Shown here: in pieces, positions 1 through 7,906 of the stretch
How positions within the stretch are numbered: position 1 is the stretch's first letter
Layout of the letters: each line of letters starts with the position of its first letter
Assembly (NCBI RefSeq): GCF_003719335.1
Contig: NZ_RIAS01000003.1
Location: 310,001 to 374,000, forward strand
Source: Paenibacillus amylolyticus
Lineage (GTDB): Bacteria; Bacillota; Bacilli; Paenibacillales; Paenibacillaceae
Length of the DNA stretch: 64,000 nucleotides
Reading direction: 5' to 3'
The notes under the pieces: generated by a model
What the model saw: the letters and a program-made list of their open reading frames with translations, nothing else
What the model was told of the DNA's origin: nothing
Database searches by the model: none
Position numbers and translations under genes: made by a program

Positions 1-357
1 AATATTACAGCCTGTTGGGACACCGATGATCGTCACTTTCTCTACACGGTTTAACAAAGCTGGAATGATACAAAAGATATTTCTTGATTGATTCAGAAGA
101 TCATTAGTTATCACCATTTCATCAGCGTAAATAGGATCTTTAAGATGTGCTATTTTTGTATGCTCGTTGAATTCTACCGTTTTAAATATATTTTTTAATA
201 CTTCTAGGATCACTTTGGAGTCTCTTATATTAGGGACATTTTCAAATAAACACTCTTCTGCTAAAGCTCCACAAGCAATCGAATGAGCAAACGAATGTTT
301 TCCTCCAGGCAGATAAAATGTATCTGTTTTTAATTCCCTAGATTTCTTTAACTTCAT
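1..357 (-). CDS. MurA/EPSP synthase-family enolpyruvyl transferase, N-terminal part (runs off left edge)
   Basis: Only the first 119 codons lie in the window; the 3' end is beyond base 1. The peptide resembles the first domain of UDP-GlcNAc enolpyruvyl transferase (MurA). It has a GGKHSFAHS stretch where MurA has its GxKN(A/S) substrate lysine, then ENVPNIRDSKVILEVL like the 'NVPxLxDVxxM' strand-helix, then a TGCNI segment aligning with the loop that carries the catalytic cysteine. Sequence identity to housekeeping MurA looks low, so it is more likely a specialised paralogue. The family moves an enolpyruvyl group from phosphoenolpyruvate to a sugar or nucleotide hydroxyl. It starts 2 bases after the stop of the amidotransferase gene, so it belongs to the same operon. 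The acceptor substrate cannot be read from the sequence. The family call is fairly firm; the role is inference. Confidence 0.7.
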   Translation of the reverse strand, partial: MKLKKSRELKTDTFYLPGGKHSFAHSIACGALAEECLFENVPNIRDSKVILEVLKNIFKTVEFNEHTKIAHLKDPIYADEMVITNDLLNQSRNIFCIIPALLNRVEKVTIIGVPTGCNI

Positions 358-359
358 GG

Positions 360-1856
360 TTATAAGCCTGCCTTTTGCAAATATTTAGCTTTGAAATACC
401 CCTCGTCTACCGCTAAATCAATCAAGTACCTCTCAATGGGGTACCTTGCCATATATTCATACAACGTATTTTTCATTTCGCTTTCAAAATCGTTATTTTT
501 TCCAAAAACATTTTTCATGTCCAAGTTCTCTCCATACTTATATCCGGCACCTTTAGACAATGACAGCTTTTTACGATTGCTGAACCCTTTCGGCAGCAGC
601 TTATCGCCCATTTTCCTTAAGGGAATTTTATTTATAGTATCTGATACACATTGAGGATAAGAATAATTCAATGCAGCAGATACCAATCGTCGATCTAAAA
701 ATGGAACTCGGCATTCCAGGCCATAGGCCATTGCCATCCGATCCAGACGTCGACAATTGGTTTTATGTAAATCCTTTATCCTTGTAACTCTCTCTTCTTC
801 TTTAAGAGCGAGATTTGGACTTTGGAAGTCTTCGTAACCAAAAAACAGTTCATCAGCTCCTTCTCCTGTTAGTACAACTTTATGACCATCATCTCGAATT
901 CGTTTAAATAGTGCATCCATCGGTGCAGAATGGTTTATCACTTGCCACTGCCATGTCTCTACGATATGAACAATGTCCGGCAACTTATCTTTTAAAACCT
1001 CACTGTTTTCCCCTTTCACCTCAACTAAAGGGATATTCAAATTACTACATAATGAGCGGGCATATGGAAGATCAGGTGAAGTATCAGTAAACAAGGTGTA
1101 CGCCGTAACATTTCTATTAAACTTTTTGGCCAAAGATACAATAATCGAGCTATCCAATCCACCAGATAACAAAATTGCATATTGTCCTTCGGGCACTCTC
1201 AATCCAACCGAATCACTTAGCAGTTCTAACAGATTGCAGTCTCTAAAAGCAGCATACGGTTCCCACCAAATCGTTGTGGTAATACTATTATTTTCTAATG
1301 AATAGCGATTAATTGACCCTGGCTGAACACACACTATTTCATCACCCGGCAAACCAGTTAAACCTTTTATCTCGCTTGAGAACATGAGTAAGTCCATGTT
1401 TCTTAAGTAATATAAAGGCTTAATTCCAAGGTGATCCCGAACAAAAACAACTTCTCTAGCTGCCATATCCAGGTAAATAAAAGAACCTTCCCAATTAATT
1501 TGTTTTATAACAAAATCAATCCCATACAATTCAATGAACTCTACCAAAAATTGAGTATCACCATATTCAGATTCGTTTATCCATTCTAAATGATGTTCAT
1601 GAGCCAGCTCTTTATAATTAAAAATCTGAGCATTCATAACAAGAGCAGTCTGTCTATTCTTTGACAGTGCAGGTTGTGTATTATTGTTCGGTCTTACGAT
1701 CGGCAATCTATTCGTACCAAGGCAAGTTCCATAATCCATATAATGTTTGCACTCACTCAAAGTTTCGGAGCGTCCTCGATGTTCAATCTGACTTAAAATT
1801 TGTCGCAATACATCTTCTCTTACAGTACGACCTACAACTCCAGCAATACCGCACAT
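360..1856 (-). CDS. Asparagine synthase-like glutamine-dependent amidotransferase
   Basis: A 498-residue class II amidotransferase. It begins MCGIAGVVG, so Cys2 is exposed after Met removal as the glutaminase nucleophile, and RLPIV and NAQIFN match the glutamine-binding loops. The C-terminal half has the ATP-pyrophosphatase PP-loop SGGLDSS (around residue 230) and the TGEGADELFFGY motif, so both active sites look intact. Such enzymes adenylate a carboxylate and transfer ammonia from glutamine. It is shorter than many AsnB proteins (about 550-640 residues). A good ribosome binding site (AGGAAGGGGAT) precedes the ATG. Because it sits among sugar-tailoring genes, it more likely amidates a pathway intermediate than makes asparagine, but that is inference. 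Its start is 19 bases after the gmhA-like gene. Confidence 0.85.
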   Translation of the reverse strand: MCGIAGVVGRTVREDVLRQILSQIEHRGRSETLSECKHYMDYGTCLGTNRLPIVRPNNNTQPALSKNRQTALVMNAQIFNYKELAHEHHLEWINESEYGDTQFLVEFIELYGIDFVIKQINWEGSFIYLDMAAREVVFVRDHLGIKPLYYLRNMDLLMFSSEIKGLTGLPGDEIVCVQPGSINRYSLENNSITTTIWWEPYAAFRDCNLLELLSDSVGLRVPEGQYAILLSGGLDSSIIVSLAKKFNRNVTAYTLFTDTSPDLPYARSLCSNLNIPLVEVKGENSEVLKDKLPDIVHIVETWQWQVINHSAPMDALFKRIRDDGHKVVLTGEGADELFFGYEDFQSPNLALKEEERVTRIKDLHKTNCRRLDRMAMAYGLECRVPFLDRRLVSAALNYSYPQCVSDTINKIPLRKMGDKLLPKGFSNRKKLSLSKGAGYKYGENLDMKNVFGKNNDFESEMKNTLYEYMARYPIERYLIDLAVDEGYFKAKYLQKAGL

Positions 1857-1875
1857 AAATTATCGATCCCCTTCC

Positions 1876-2457
1876 TTAACATTTATGTGGAATGTTATTG
1901 TTTATCATTCGTTTTAACATGTGAAGAAAGATCGATTGAAAATCTTCAGATAACCCATAATCACAATCACCGAATATAATTGATATATGAGAAATATGGG
2001 TTAAGGTGGATGTCATTGAAGTAACAGATACTATTTTCATGGATCGCGACTGCGCCAGATCAGCCGCTTTTATAAGATTTTTAGACTCACCGCTGACGCT
2101 TAATAACAGTAGGATATCTCCCTCTTGACCGTGACTCAATTGCTGTGAAAATACATTTTCATAGCCGTAATCATTCGCAATCGCAGTCAATCTTACAATC
2201 GAATCACACAGTGAATTTACTCTTGCGTTGGAGTTGATATTATGGATAAGCAACTCATTCGATAGATCAGCATAAAAATGATTTGCCGAAGCCGCGCTTC
2301 CGCCATTGCCTGCAATATACAACGTCTTGCCACATTTGAATGCATCAAAGATAACTTCACAAGCCTTCTCGATATCTTTCATTGGCGCTTTGTTTATCTC
2401 ATCCACGAGTTCAGATAAATATAGATCACAATTGGATACCACATCGTTTTTCATCAT
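1876..2457 (-). CDS. gmhA: Sedoheptulose 7-phosphate isomerase-like SIS protein (GmhA family)
   Basis: SIS-domain phosphosugar isomerase of about 193 residues, the usual GmhA length. GNGGSAASANHFYADLSNEL matches the GmhA substrate loop, and SGESKNLI matches the second SIS phosphate loop. GmhA converts sedoheptulose 7-phosphate to D-glycero-D-manno-heptose 7-phosphate, the first step of nucleotide-activated heptose synthesis. I place the start at the first of two adjacent ATGs (2457/2454), which follow AGGGGCG. An upstream in-frame start at 2520 would overlap the preceding gene by 50 bases and lacks a better site. The next two pathway steps (kinase and bisphosphate phosphatase) are encoded immediately upstream, which strongly supports the assignment. 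Confidence 0.82.
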   Translation of the reverse strand: MMKNDVVSNCDLYLSELVDEINKAPMKDIEKACEVIFDAFKCGKTLYIAGNGGSAASANHFYADLSNELLIHNINSNARVNSLCDSIVRLTAIANDYGYENVFSQQLSHGQEGDILLLLSVSGESKNLIKAADLAQSRSMKIVSVTSMTSTLTHISHISIIFGDCDYGLSEDFQSIFLHMLKRMINNNIPHKC

Positions 2458-2470
2458 ATCGCCCCTAGTC

Positions 2471-3031
2471 CTAAGTGATTTTGGAGGAAATATACTTTGA
2501 AGTTTCATACAAATTTTCAAATATTATCGCTTTATTTATTGTCTTCATCTTCTCATGGCTTTTCTTGATTAGAATAGGTTGTAGCCCTGCATTCTCCGCA
2601 GCAAGCAAATCTGTGTATGAATCTCCTACCAAATAGTTTCCTTGAAGTTGTACATTGTAGATTTCTGAGGCTGTTCTGATCATTCTGATTCCCGGTTTTC
2701 TGCAATCACATTTGTCAGATACAAGATGAGGACATATAAAGGATGCGATGATTGGAGGATTTTCAAATTGATTAATGATCTTATTGTGAATCTCAATCGC
2801 TTTTTCGATCGAGATGATTTTCTTGCCAACTGCCTGTTGATTACTGATAATGATGATACCAATATTGTGATCTCTGAAGTTCGACAACGCTTTGTAAGCC
2901 GAATTATGAATTTCAATATCTGATAAAGATTTTACATAATGTTCACGGTTAACATTAATTACACCATCTCTGTCTAAAAAAATGATGTTTTCATACTCCT
3001 GATAATGAAAAGTACGTTCAATAATGATCAT
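2471..3031 (-). CDS. gmhB: Heptose 1,7-bisphosphate phosphatase-like HAD protein (GmhB family)
   Basis: HAD-superfamily phosphatase of 186 residues. It has motif I FLDRDGVIN (the two Asp residues are nucleophile and acid), a SNQ motif II, and GDSYTDLLAAENAG as motif IV. CPHLVSDKCDCRKPG matches the CxH...CxC zinc loop that is diagnostic of GmhB. GmhB removes the 7-phosphate of D-glycero-D-manno-heptose 1,7-bisphosphate. The alternative within the family is histidinol phosphatase (HisB-N), but adjacency to GmhA- and HddA-like genes argues for the heptose substrate. Only 13 bases separate its stop from the chosen gmhA start. Confidence 0.82.
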   Translation of the reverse strand: MIIIERTFHYQEYENIIFLDRDGVINVNREHYVKSLSDIEIHNSAYKALSNFRDHNIGIIIISNQQAVGKKIISIEKAIEIHNKIINQFENPPIIASFICPHLVSDKCDCRKPGIRMIRTASEIYNVQLQGNYLVGDSYTDLLAAENAGLQPILIKKSHEKMKTINKAIIFENLYETSKYISSKIT

Positions 3032-3047
3032 CTTCTCGATAATCTCT

Positions 3048-3662
3048 TCAGCATAAAGTGTCTCCCCATTTCGTACAATATAATTGATTATCCCGTATTT
3101 CAGTTTCGACTAGTTGGCAATTTCTCAGCCAATTATCATAACAAAAAATAGGTTCAAGATTTGTACATAAATGGCCGAGTAGTAGCTGTAGTACTCCACT
3201 ATGAGCAACGACCAACACACTCTCAGAGTCATCTTTAGCAATTAAATCTTCAATAAATGATCTACATCTACTTAATACTTGTTCGGCCGTTTCACCATTG
3301 GGACCGGCTAACATACCTAGATTATTTTTTAAAGACCACTCTTTCCAGACCGTATCTAGTTCATCAAATACGGCTTGATCATTTCGCCCCTCGTTGTCGC
3401 CCACAAGTAACTCTGAGATACGATGATCTTGGATTATATTTACGTTATAATTTTGATTCATGATTTCTGCCGTTTCAATTGCCCTTGTTAGCGGACTTGA
3501 ATAAATTAATGAAATGTCTTTGTCTACAATTTGCACTCTTAAATCCTCTGCCTGCTTTCGGCCTAAAGATGTCAAGCTCGGACCTGGCGGTTTAGTCGAC
3601 AATCTAGAAATAACATTATCTTCTGTTTCTCCATGTCTCATGAAATAAACTTTTCTATGCAT
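3048..3662 (-). CDS. Histidine phosphatase (phosphoglycerate mutase-like)
   Basis: A 204-residue histidine phosphatase superfamily member. It has the RHGETEDN motif (phosphorylated His near residue 10) and a second catalytic histidine in VVAHSGVLQLLLG. It is the size of cobC/GpmB-like phosphatases rather than true phosphoglycerate mutase. It lies between the GmhB-like phosphatase and the HddA-like kinase with gaps of 16 and 12 bases, so it is operonic. A second phosphatase in a heptose operon suggests that a free sugar or another phosphorylated intermediate is dephosphorylated. The substrate is unknown. Confidence 0.8.
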   Translation of the reverse strand: MHRKVYFMRHGETEDNVISRLSTKPPGPSLTSLGRKQAEDLRVQIVDKDISLIYSSPLTRAIETAEIMNQNYNVNIIQDHRISELLVGDNEGRNDQAVFDELDTVWKEWSLKNNLGMLAGPNGETAEQVLSRCRSFIEDLIAKDDSESVLVVAHSGVLQLLLGHLCTNLEPIFCYDNWLRNCQLVETEIRDNQLYCTKWGDTLC

Positions 3663-3674
3663 ACGTTGACCACC

Positions 3675-4676
3675 TCAGATCGGAATTTTTGTTGATGAAG
3701 TCCCATCAAATTCAATATTGAATTTGAATTCTATAATGTTATATTTCGCTAATTCATCTCTTATTTTTTGTTGCATCCCTTCCTTGGCGCTAACCAGGAT
3801 AAATCCCCCTCCCCCAGCCCCTAGTATTTTGCATCCATCTGCCCCACTCTTATAACATAAGGAAATGAGTTGGGATATTTCATCTTTTTCGTTATTTTTG
3901 GTTAATGATTTTTTTCTATGCCAGTGTTCAGCTAATAGACATCCTATCTCGTCTGGTTTGTCATTTTCCAATGCGCTCAGCATGGGCATGACTAATGACT
4001 TGATGTCGTGCATCAAATTTGTTGTTTCCAGATTGGATCTACTAATTTGATTCGATTGGTCACTCAGCACATCCCCCGCTGAACGTTTTATATTTGTGTA
4101 AAAAAGTAGTAATCTAGAATTTAAATAATTTTTGCATTGTTCCTTAACTGTTATTTTGCTTGCGGTCACAGTAAGAGATTTGTCGAATGTTAATAAGTTC
4201 ATACCTCCAAGAGCTGATAAATAATGGTCCTGCTTTCCCACAGGGCGTTTTAATTTTTCAATCTCTACACGACTTGATAATTCAGCCAATTCACTTTTCG
4301 TTAAGTTTGTGTTCACTATGTTTTTACTTGCGCTGATAAATGAATTTAGAAATGCCGCTGACCCGCCTAAACCGGTATTGGGAGGAGCATCCGTTAAAAT
4401 ACTTGCTTTGAACTTATGTTTAAGATTGGTCTCTGATAAAGCATGAAGCACATAATCTTTCGCCTCTGTTGAGAAGTTGGGAAGAAGCTCGTTGTCACCA
4501 CTAATAACATGGTTTTCATCGTAGAAATTTCTCGGTAATAGCGTAGTCACCACATACCTATCAATGGAGAAGCCGATCACTTGTCCGCCAAATCTGCTGC
4601 AATATGAAGTTATATCCGTACCGCCACCAGCCAAAGATATTCTAAAAGGGGCTTTCGTTACTACGACATTATTCAT
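3675..4676 (-). CDS. hddA: D-glycero-D-manno-heptose 7-phosphate kinase-like GHMP kinase (HddA family)
   Basis: GHMP-family kinase of 333 residues. The N-terminus APFRISLAGGGTDITSYCSRFGGQVIGF is characteristic of HddA-type sugar kinases. The glycine-rich ATP loop is PPNTGLGGSAAF (around residue 100), and GADGCKILGAGGGGFIL is the C-terminal GHMP motif. HddA phosphorylates the anomeric position of heptose 7-phosphate in the GDP-heptose branch. Together with the isomerase and phosphatase this gives three of the four steps; a nucleotidyltransferase (HddC) is not in the window. Its ATG overlaps the stop of the DUF402-like gene by 4 bases (ATGA), indicating translational coupling. Confidence 0.83.
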   Translation of the reverse strand: MNNVVVTKAPFRISLAGGGTDITSYCSRFGGQVIGFSIDRYVVTTLLPRNFYDENHVISGDNELLPNFSTEAKDYVLHALSETNLKHKFKASILTDAPPNTGLGGSAAFLNSFISASKNIVNTNLTKSELAELSSRVEIEKLKRPVGKQDHYLSALGGMNLLTFDKSLTVTASKITVKEQCKNYLNSRLLLFYTNIKRSAGDVLSDQSNQISRSNLETTNLMHDIKSLVMPMLSALENDKPDEIGCLLAEHWHRKKSLTKNNEKDEISQLISLCYKSGADGCKILGAGGGGFILVSAKEGMQQKIRDELAKYNIIEFKFNIEFDGTSSTKIPI

Positions 4677-5281
4677 TCAATAAACTCCTTATAAAGATCG
4701 AATGGAATATGTTTTTGAAACTCCTCAATACTAGGCGATTCGATATTTATAGTCCCAAAGGTATCTAGATCCGCTTTATATTTCTCGAACGATTCCAACA
4801 ATTCCCTCTCATCTAATTTTATGTTCTCCATCGCTGCACTGTTAAAAATATGTTTGGATCGCAGATCATGAAACTGATCTGCATCTTTCCAAAAATATTT
4901 TTGTTTTTCGTAATCAGTTATGACAAAATCCAGCTCGAAATCCAAGGTATTGACTACATTTTCCGAAACTTGTATAAGATCTTGAAAATTCAAATAATAG
5001 TAACCTATATTGTTATGACGATCTGTTATGACACCATAACCAACATATTCATCATAGGGTACTAGATAGGTAAGATTGTTATTTTTCCAATCTCCTTTTT
5101 TTAGATACCAGTGCGTCGCATCAAGACTAGCATTTTTTCCATTAGAAGCAACAGCACGATATACAGGAGATCCAACACTAATCCTAAATGCAATGTAATT
5201 AGTAGTTTTGGAGATCAAGGTAATCGGACACATGAACCATATTTTCCCCTTCAAGGTATGGGTCAATATCATAGATTCCAT
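4673..5281 (-). CDS. DUF402/FomD-like protein
   Basis: A 202-residue protein. The middle (GYYYLNFQDLIQ ... TLDFELDFVITDYEKQKYFWKDADQF) resembles DUF402, whose members show a Y/I-N-x-x-P strand followed by DLDLDVVV and a D/E-rich 'LDEDEF' segment. Known DUF402 proteins include FomD, a metal-dependent hydrolase of cytidylylated intermediates in fosfomycin biosynthesis, and other nucleotide phosphatases. Here it overlaps the heptose kinase by 4 bases, so it may act on a nucleotide-linked or phosphorylated intermediate; that is inference. The start has a good AAGGAAAA site. The family call rests on motif likeness only. Confidence 0.55.
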   Translation of the reverse strand: MESMILTHTLKGKIWFMCPITLISKTTNYIAFRISVGSPVYRAVASNGKNASLDATHWYLKKGDWKNNNLTYLVPYDEYVGYGVITDRHNNIGYYYLNFQDLIQVSENVVNTLDFELDFVITDYEKQKYFWKDADQFHDLRSKHIFNSAAMENIKLDERELLESFEKYKADLDTFGTINIESPSIEEFQKHIPFDLYKEFIE

Positions 5282-6048
5282 AACACTTTTCCTTGGCGAG
5301 GAGAATTTTTGAAAAGGTCTAAAAACTTGTCATGGATACAATCAAGTATGTCCTGTTCTGTTAATCCTTGTTCTCGTAAGAATGCTATCATTTCAAATAA
5401 ACCATATTCTCTGAAGGAGTCCCAACCTTTATTATTCTCAAGTGAATCATCGTTTATAGCATCTGAATAACTTGTTGATATAAAATACCGACGTAGATCT
5501 ATCTCTGGATCAGAATGATCCTTTAATCTGCGATAATCCAGATATACGTTCTGCCCGAATTGAAAATCATCCAGATTTCGATCATAGAAAGATTCCAACA
5601 GAATGTTTTTAGCATTGTGCAATTGAGGTTTCAATTCATGTAAATCATCATAGTAGGACGGAAATCTATGGGGAATGAATACGTTATCATGAGCAAGTAT
5701 GTCTGACATAAGCTCATCTTTGCCGCGTTGACATTGTATTTCTGCCATCTCAGAATGATCTAATATATAAAAGACACTAATTTTATCATTCTCATATGGT
5801 CTTGGTTTATTAAGCAAGGATTTTAAACTTACGTGAATTCCAACTGAAACAATACTTAAGGCCTCCATTTCACATAGTTGTTCCAGTACATGATTCAATT
5901 CTTGTTCCCTGACCAGCTGATGTTCAAGATATAGCTTCCATCTTCTCTTAAGACCAGCCTTATTAAGTGCCTGAAAGTTCAAAGGTGTGAGATCCGTTGC
6001 GCTTTCACCGTCTATAGTCATCGGTCTAAAGCATAAATATTTAATCAT
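5269..6048 (-). CDS. Unrecognised protein in heptose cluster
   Basis: About 259 residues with no family that I recognise. I choose the ATG at 6048 (MIKYLCFRP), which overlaps the end of the deacetylase gene by 8 bases and follows GGGGTG; an ATG at 6072 has a poor site. The protein is soluble with no signal peptide or membrane segment. It is rich in Asp, Glu, Leu and Tyr, with several charged clusters (HDNVFIPHRFPSYYDD; DPEIDLRRYF). It overlaps the DUF402-like gene by 13 bases, so it is firmly inside the operon. It is a candidate for a cluster-specific enzyme or assembly factor. A distant-homology or structure comparison would be needed to name it. Confidence 0.75.
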   Translation of the reverse strand: MIKYLCFRPMTIDGESATDLTPLNFQALNKAGLKRRWKLYLEHQLVREQELNHVLEQLCEMEALSIVSVGIHVSLKSLLNKPRPYENDKISVFYILDHSEMAEIQCQRGKDELMSDILAHDNVFIPHRFPSYYDDLHELKPQLHNAKNILLESFYDRNLDDFQFGQNVYLDYRRLKDHSDPEIDLRRYFISTSYSDAINDDSLENNKGWDSFREYGLFEMIAFLREQGLTEQDILDCIHDKFLDLFKNSPRQGKVLWNL

Positions 6049-6733
6049 AAGTAGCACCCCAAAAGTATTCATTTTTTAATATTCCGGGCACGTTTAGTAG
6101 GTCTGGGTAGTTAACTTGTAACATACGAATTTGTGATTTATATTTTTTCAGATATTCAATTTTTTTTTCAATCCATTCTTGCTCTAACGATACTTTCTGA
6201 AATTTGCATAGTTGTATACCTTGGCTCCTTATTTCCTTTTCAATAGCAAGCCAATTATACTTATCACGTTTGTATCTTGGCATTGAAGCATAGGGGAAAT
6301 CTGCATAAAAGAAGAGTTGGAATGAGTTATTATTTTTATACATTTGTATTACTGAATCACGAGTTGCAACATGGTCTGGATGTCTACCGATGCCTAGCGG
6401 TACAAATATGGTGTTGTCTGGGTAAATATGTGGACTTAATTTCTTACCAAGTTTAGTTTTATCTTTATCCCCGGAATACGGGTAATCTAACTCATCCAAA
6501 TGGATTGGAACAATACCCAGTCCATTACAAACACGAACATCCTCATGAATACGTTCTAATGCTGCCTCTCTGCCTGATGTGAAACCACAATTGAGGTCAG
6601 CCGATGACACGCATACTTCCGCACTTGGTACACCAGCACAGATGGTTAAAATAGAAACTTCTTTACTCTGAAGATATGTCCATGCAGATAAAACGGCATC
6701 ATCAAAATGAGGTGAAATGACTATAACGGCCAA
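6041..6733 (-). CDS. PIG-L/LmbE-family deacetylase
   Basis: A 230-residue PIG-L family protein. The N-terminal ISPHFDDAVLSA is a variant of the AHPDDE zinc motif, and GIGRHPDHVATRDSVI is the downstream HPDH motif with the third zinc ligand. Family members remove N-acetyl groups from amino sugars such as GlcNAc-PI, GlcNAc-inositol and lincomycin- or teicoplanin-type intermediates. In this operon it may unmask an amino group introduced by the neighbouring aminotransferase. It begins 1 base after the aminotransferase stop. Substrate is inferred only from context. Confidence 0.8.
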   Translation of the reverse strand: MAVIVISPHFDDAVLSAWTYLQSKEVSILTICAGVPSAEVCVSSADLNCGFTSGREAALERIHEDVRVCNGLGIVPIHLDELDYPYSGDKDKTKLGKKLSPHIYPDNTIFVPLGIGRHPDHVATRDSVIQMYKNNNSFQLFFYADFPYASMPRYKRDKYNWLAIEKEIRSQGIQLCKFQKVSLEQEWIEKKIEYLKKYKSQIRMLQVNYPDLLNVPGILKNEYFWGATYD

Positions 6734-7906
6734 TTAACCCACTCCCAAAGATTCAGAGAATAAATATATAAACTTAGTAATGGTTTCTTTGTCCGAAAGA
6801 AGCAATCTATGGTGCAACCAGATAGAGTTTTCCGAGATGTACTTCGCGTTAGGGGTTTCAAACAATCTTACATTGTATCCTAAGAGCTCATGATTGTTTT
6901 TATTTCTGAAAATTTCCAGTTCATTAAGTGGAGGGTATGGCAAAGATGTGGGCACACCAGCCTGGGTAAATATGTCTAGCATCTTCCTGCAACAATGTTT
7001 TCCATATCTAAAAGGATCAATGACTATGATAAAATTGTAGTAAGCCCTTCGTGTCATTCTATTATCATATATTTGTGTTGAAACACCTTCTATACGACTT
7101 AACTCTGCTCTTAAAAAGGAAGCATTTCTCTCCCTAATCTTAAGTTGTGATTCATAACGTAAAATTTGCGCATTGAGCACAGCGGCTTGAAAGTCTGACA
7201 TTCGATTATTGGTACCTATAACAGAATGTTCATAAACTGAATGTTTAGAACTTCTTCCGCAATTGGAGAAATTCCATGCTTTATCAATATTCTCCTGTGA
7301 GTTTGCTATTAAGAAACCACCTTCTCCACAAGAAATTAATTTAGAATGTTGGAAGGAAAAACTTCCAAAATCACCTATTGTTCCAGCACCAGCGTTATTC
7401 CACTCACTCCCATGCGCGTGAGCACAATCCTCAATGACGTTCAAACGGTTTGACGCTGCTATTTTCATTAATTCATCCATATCACACATCGCACCAGATA
7501 AATGTACAGGAATAATGGCTTTCGTTTTCTCAGACAGTGCATGGTTAACTTCCGGTGTGGAGATACAAAATGTTTCCCGATCTATATCTACGATGACTGG
7601 ATTCGCATTCGTTCGAAGCACAGCAGACACGGTAGAGAAAAATGTTAAGGCTGGGAGAATAACTTCATCCCCCGCTTTAACACCTAGAACTTTTAATGCT
7701 GTTTCTAATGTAGTAGTGCCATTCGTGACTGGAAACCCAAACGTTCCGCTGTGCAGATTCAAAAAATTTTTAGATACTTCCTTGCTATATTTGGCACGAC
7801 TCCCTGCCCAGAAGCCAGAAGTTATAACTTCGGATAAATACTGCATCTCTTCATCGCCATATACGGGCCATTGAGGGAAATCAAATTCATATCGATTGGA
7901 TACCAT
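6734..7906 (-). CDS. DegT/DnrJ/EryC1/StrS-family aminotransferase
   Basis: A 390-residue PLP-dependent sugar aminotransferase. NGTTTLETAL binds the PLP phosphate, EDCAHAHGS contains the Asp that contacts the pyridine nitrogen, and SFQHSKLISCGEGG holds the internal-aldimine lysine. This family transaminates keto-sugars or keto-cyclitols in deoxy-sugar, aminoglycoside and S-layer glycan pathways. It lies directly upstream of the deacetylase. With the heptose genes it suggests an amino-heptose or an aminated cyclitol/sugar partner. The closest subgroup cannot be judged by eye. Confidence 0.88.
   Translation of the reverse strand: MVSNRYEFDFPQWPVYGDEEMQYLSEVITSGFWAGSRAKYSKEVSKNFLNLHSGTFGFPVTNGTTTLETALKVLGVKAGDEVILPALTFFSTVSAVLRTNANPVIVDIDRETFCISTPEVNHALSEKTKAIIPVHLSGAMCDMDELMKIAASNRLNVIEDCAHAHGSEWNNAGAGTIGDFGSFSFQHSKLISCGEGGFLIANSQENIDKAWNFSNCGRSSKHSVYEHSVIGTNNRMSDFQAAVLNAQILRYESQLKIRERNASFLRAELSRIEGVSTQIYDNRMTRRAYYNFIIVIDPFRYGKHCCRKMLDIFTQAGVPTSLPYPPLNELEIFRNKNNHELLGYNVRLFETPNAKYISENSIWLHHRLLLSDKETITKFIYLFSESLGVG

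Noticed and set aside
6049-6072. Upstream ATG start for the unrecognised cluster protein
   Set aside because: No ribosome binding site before it, while the ATG at 6048 has GGGGTG and the usual short overlap with the preceding gene.
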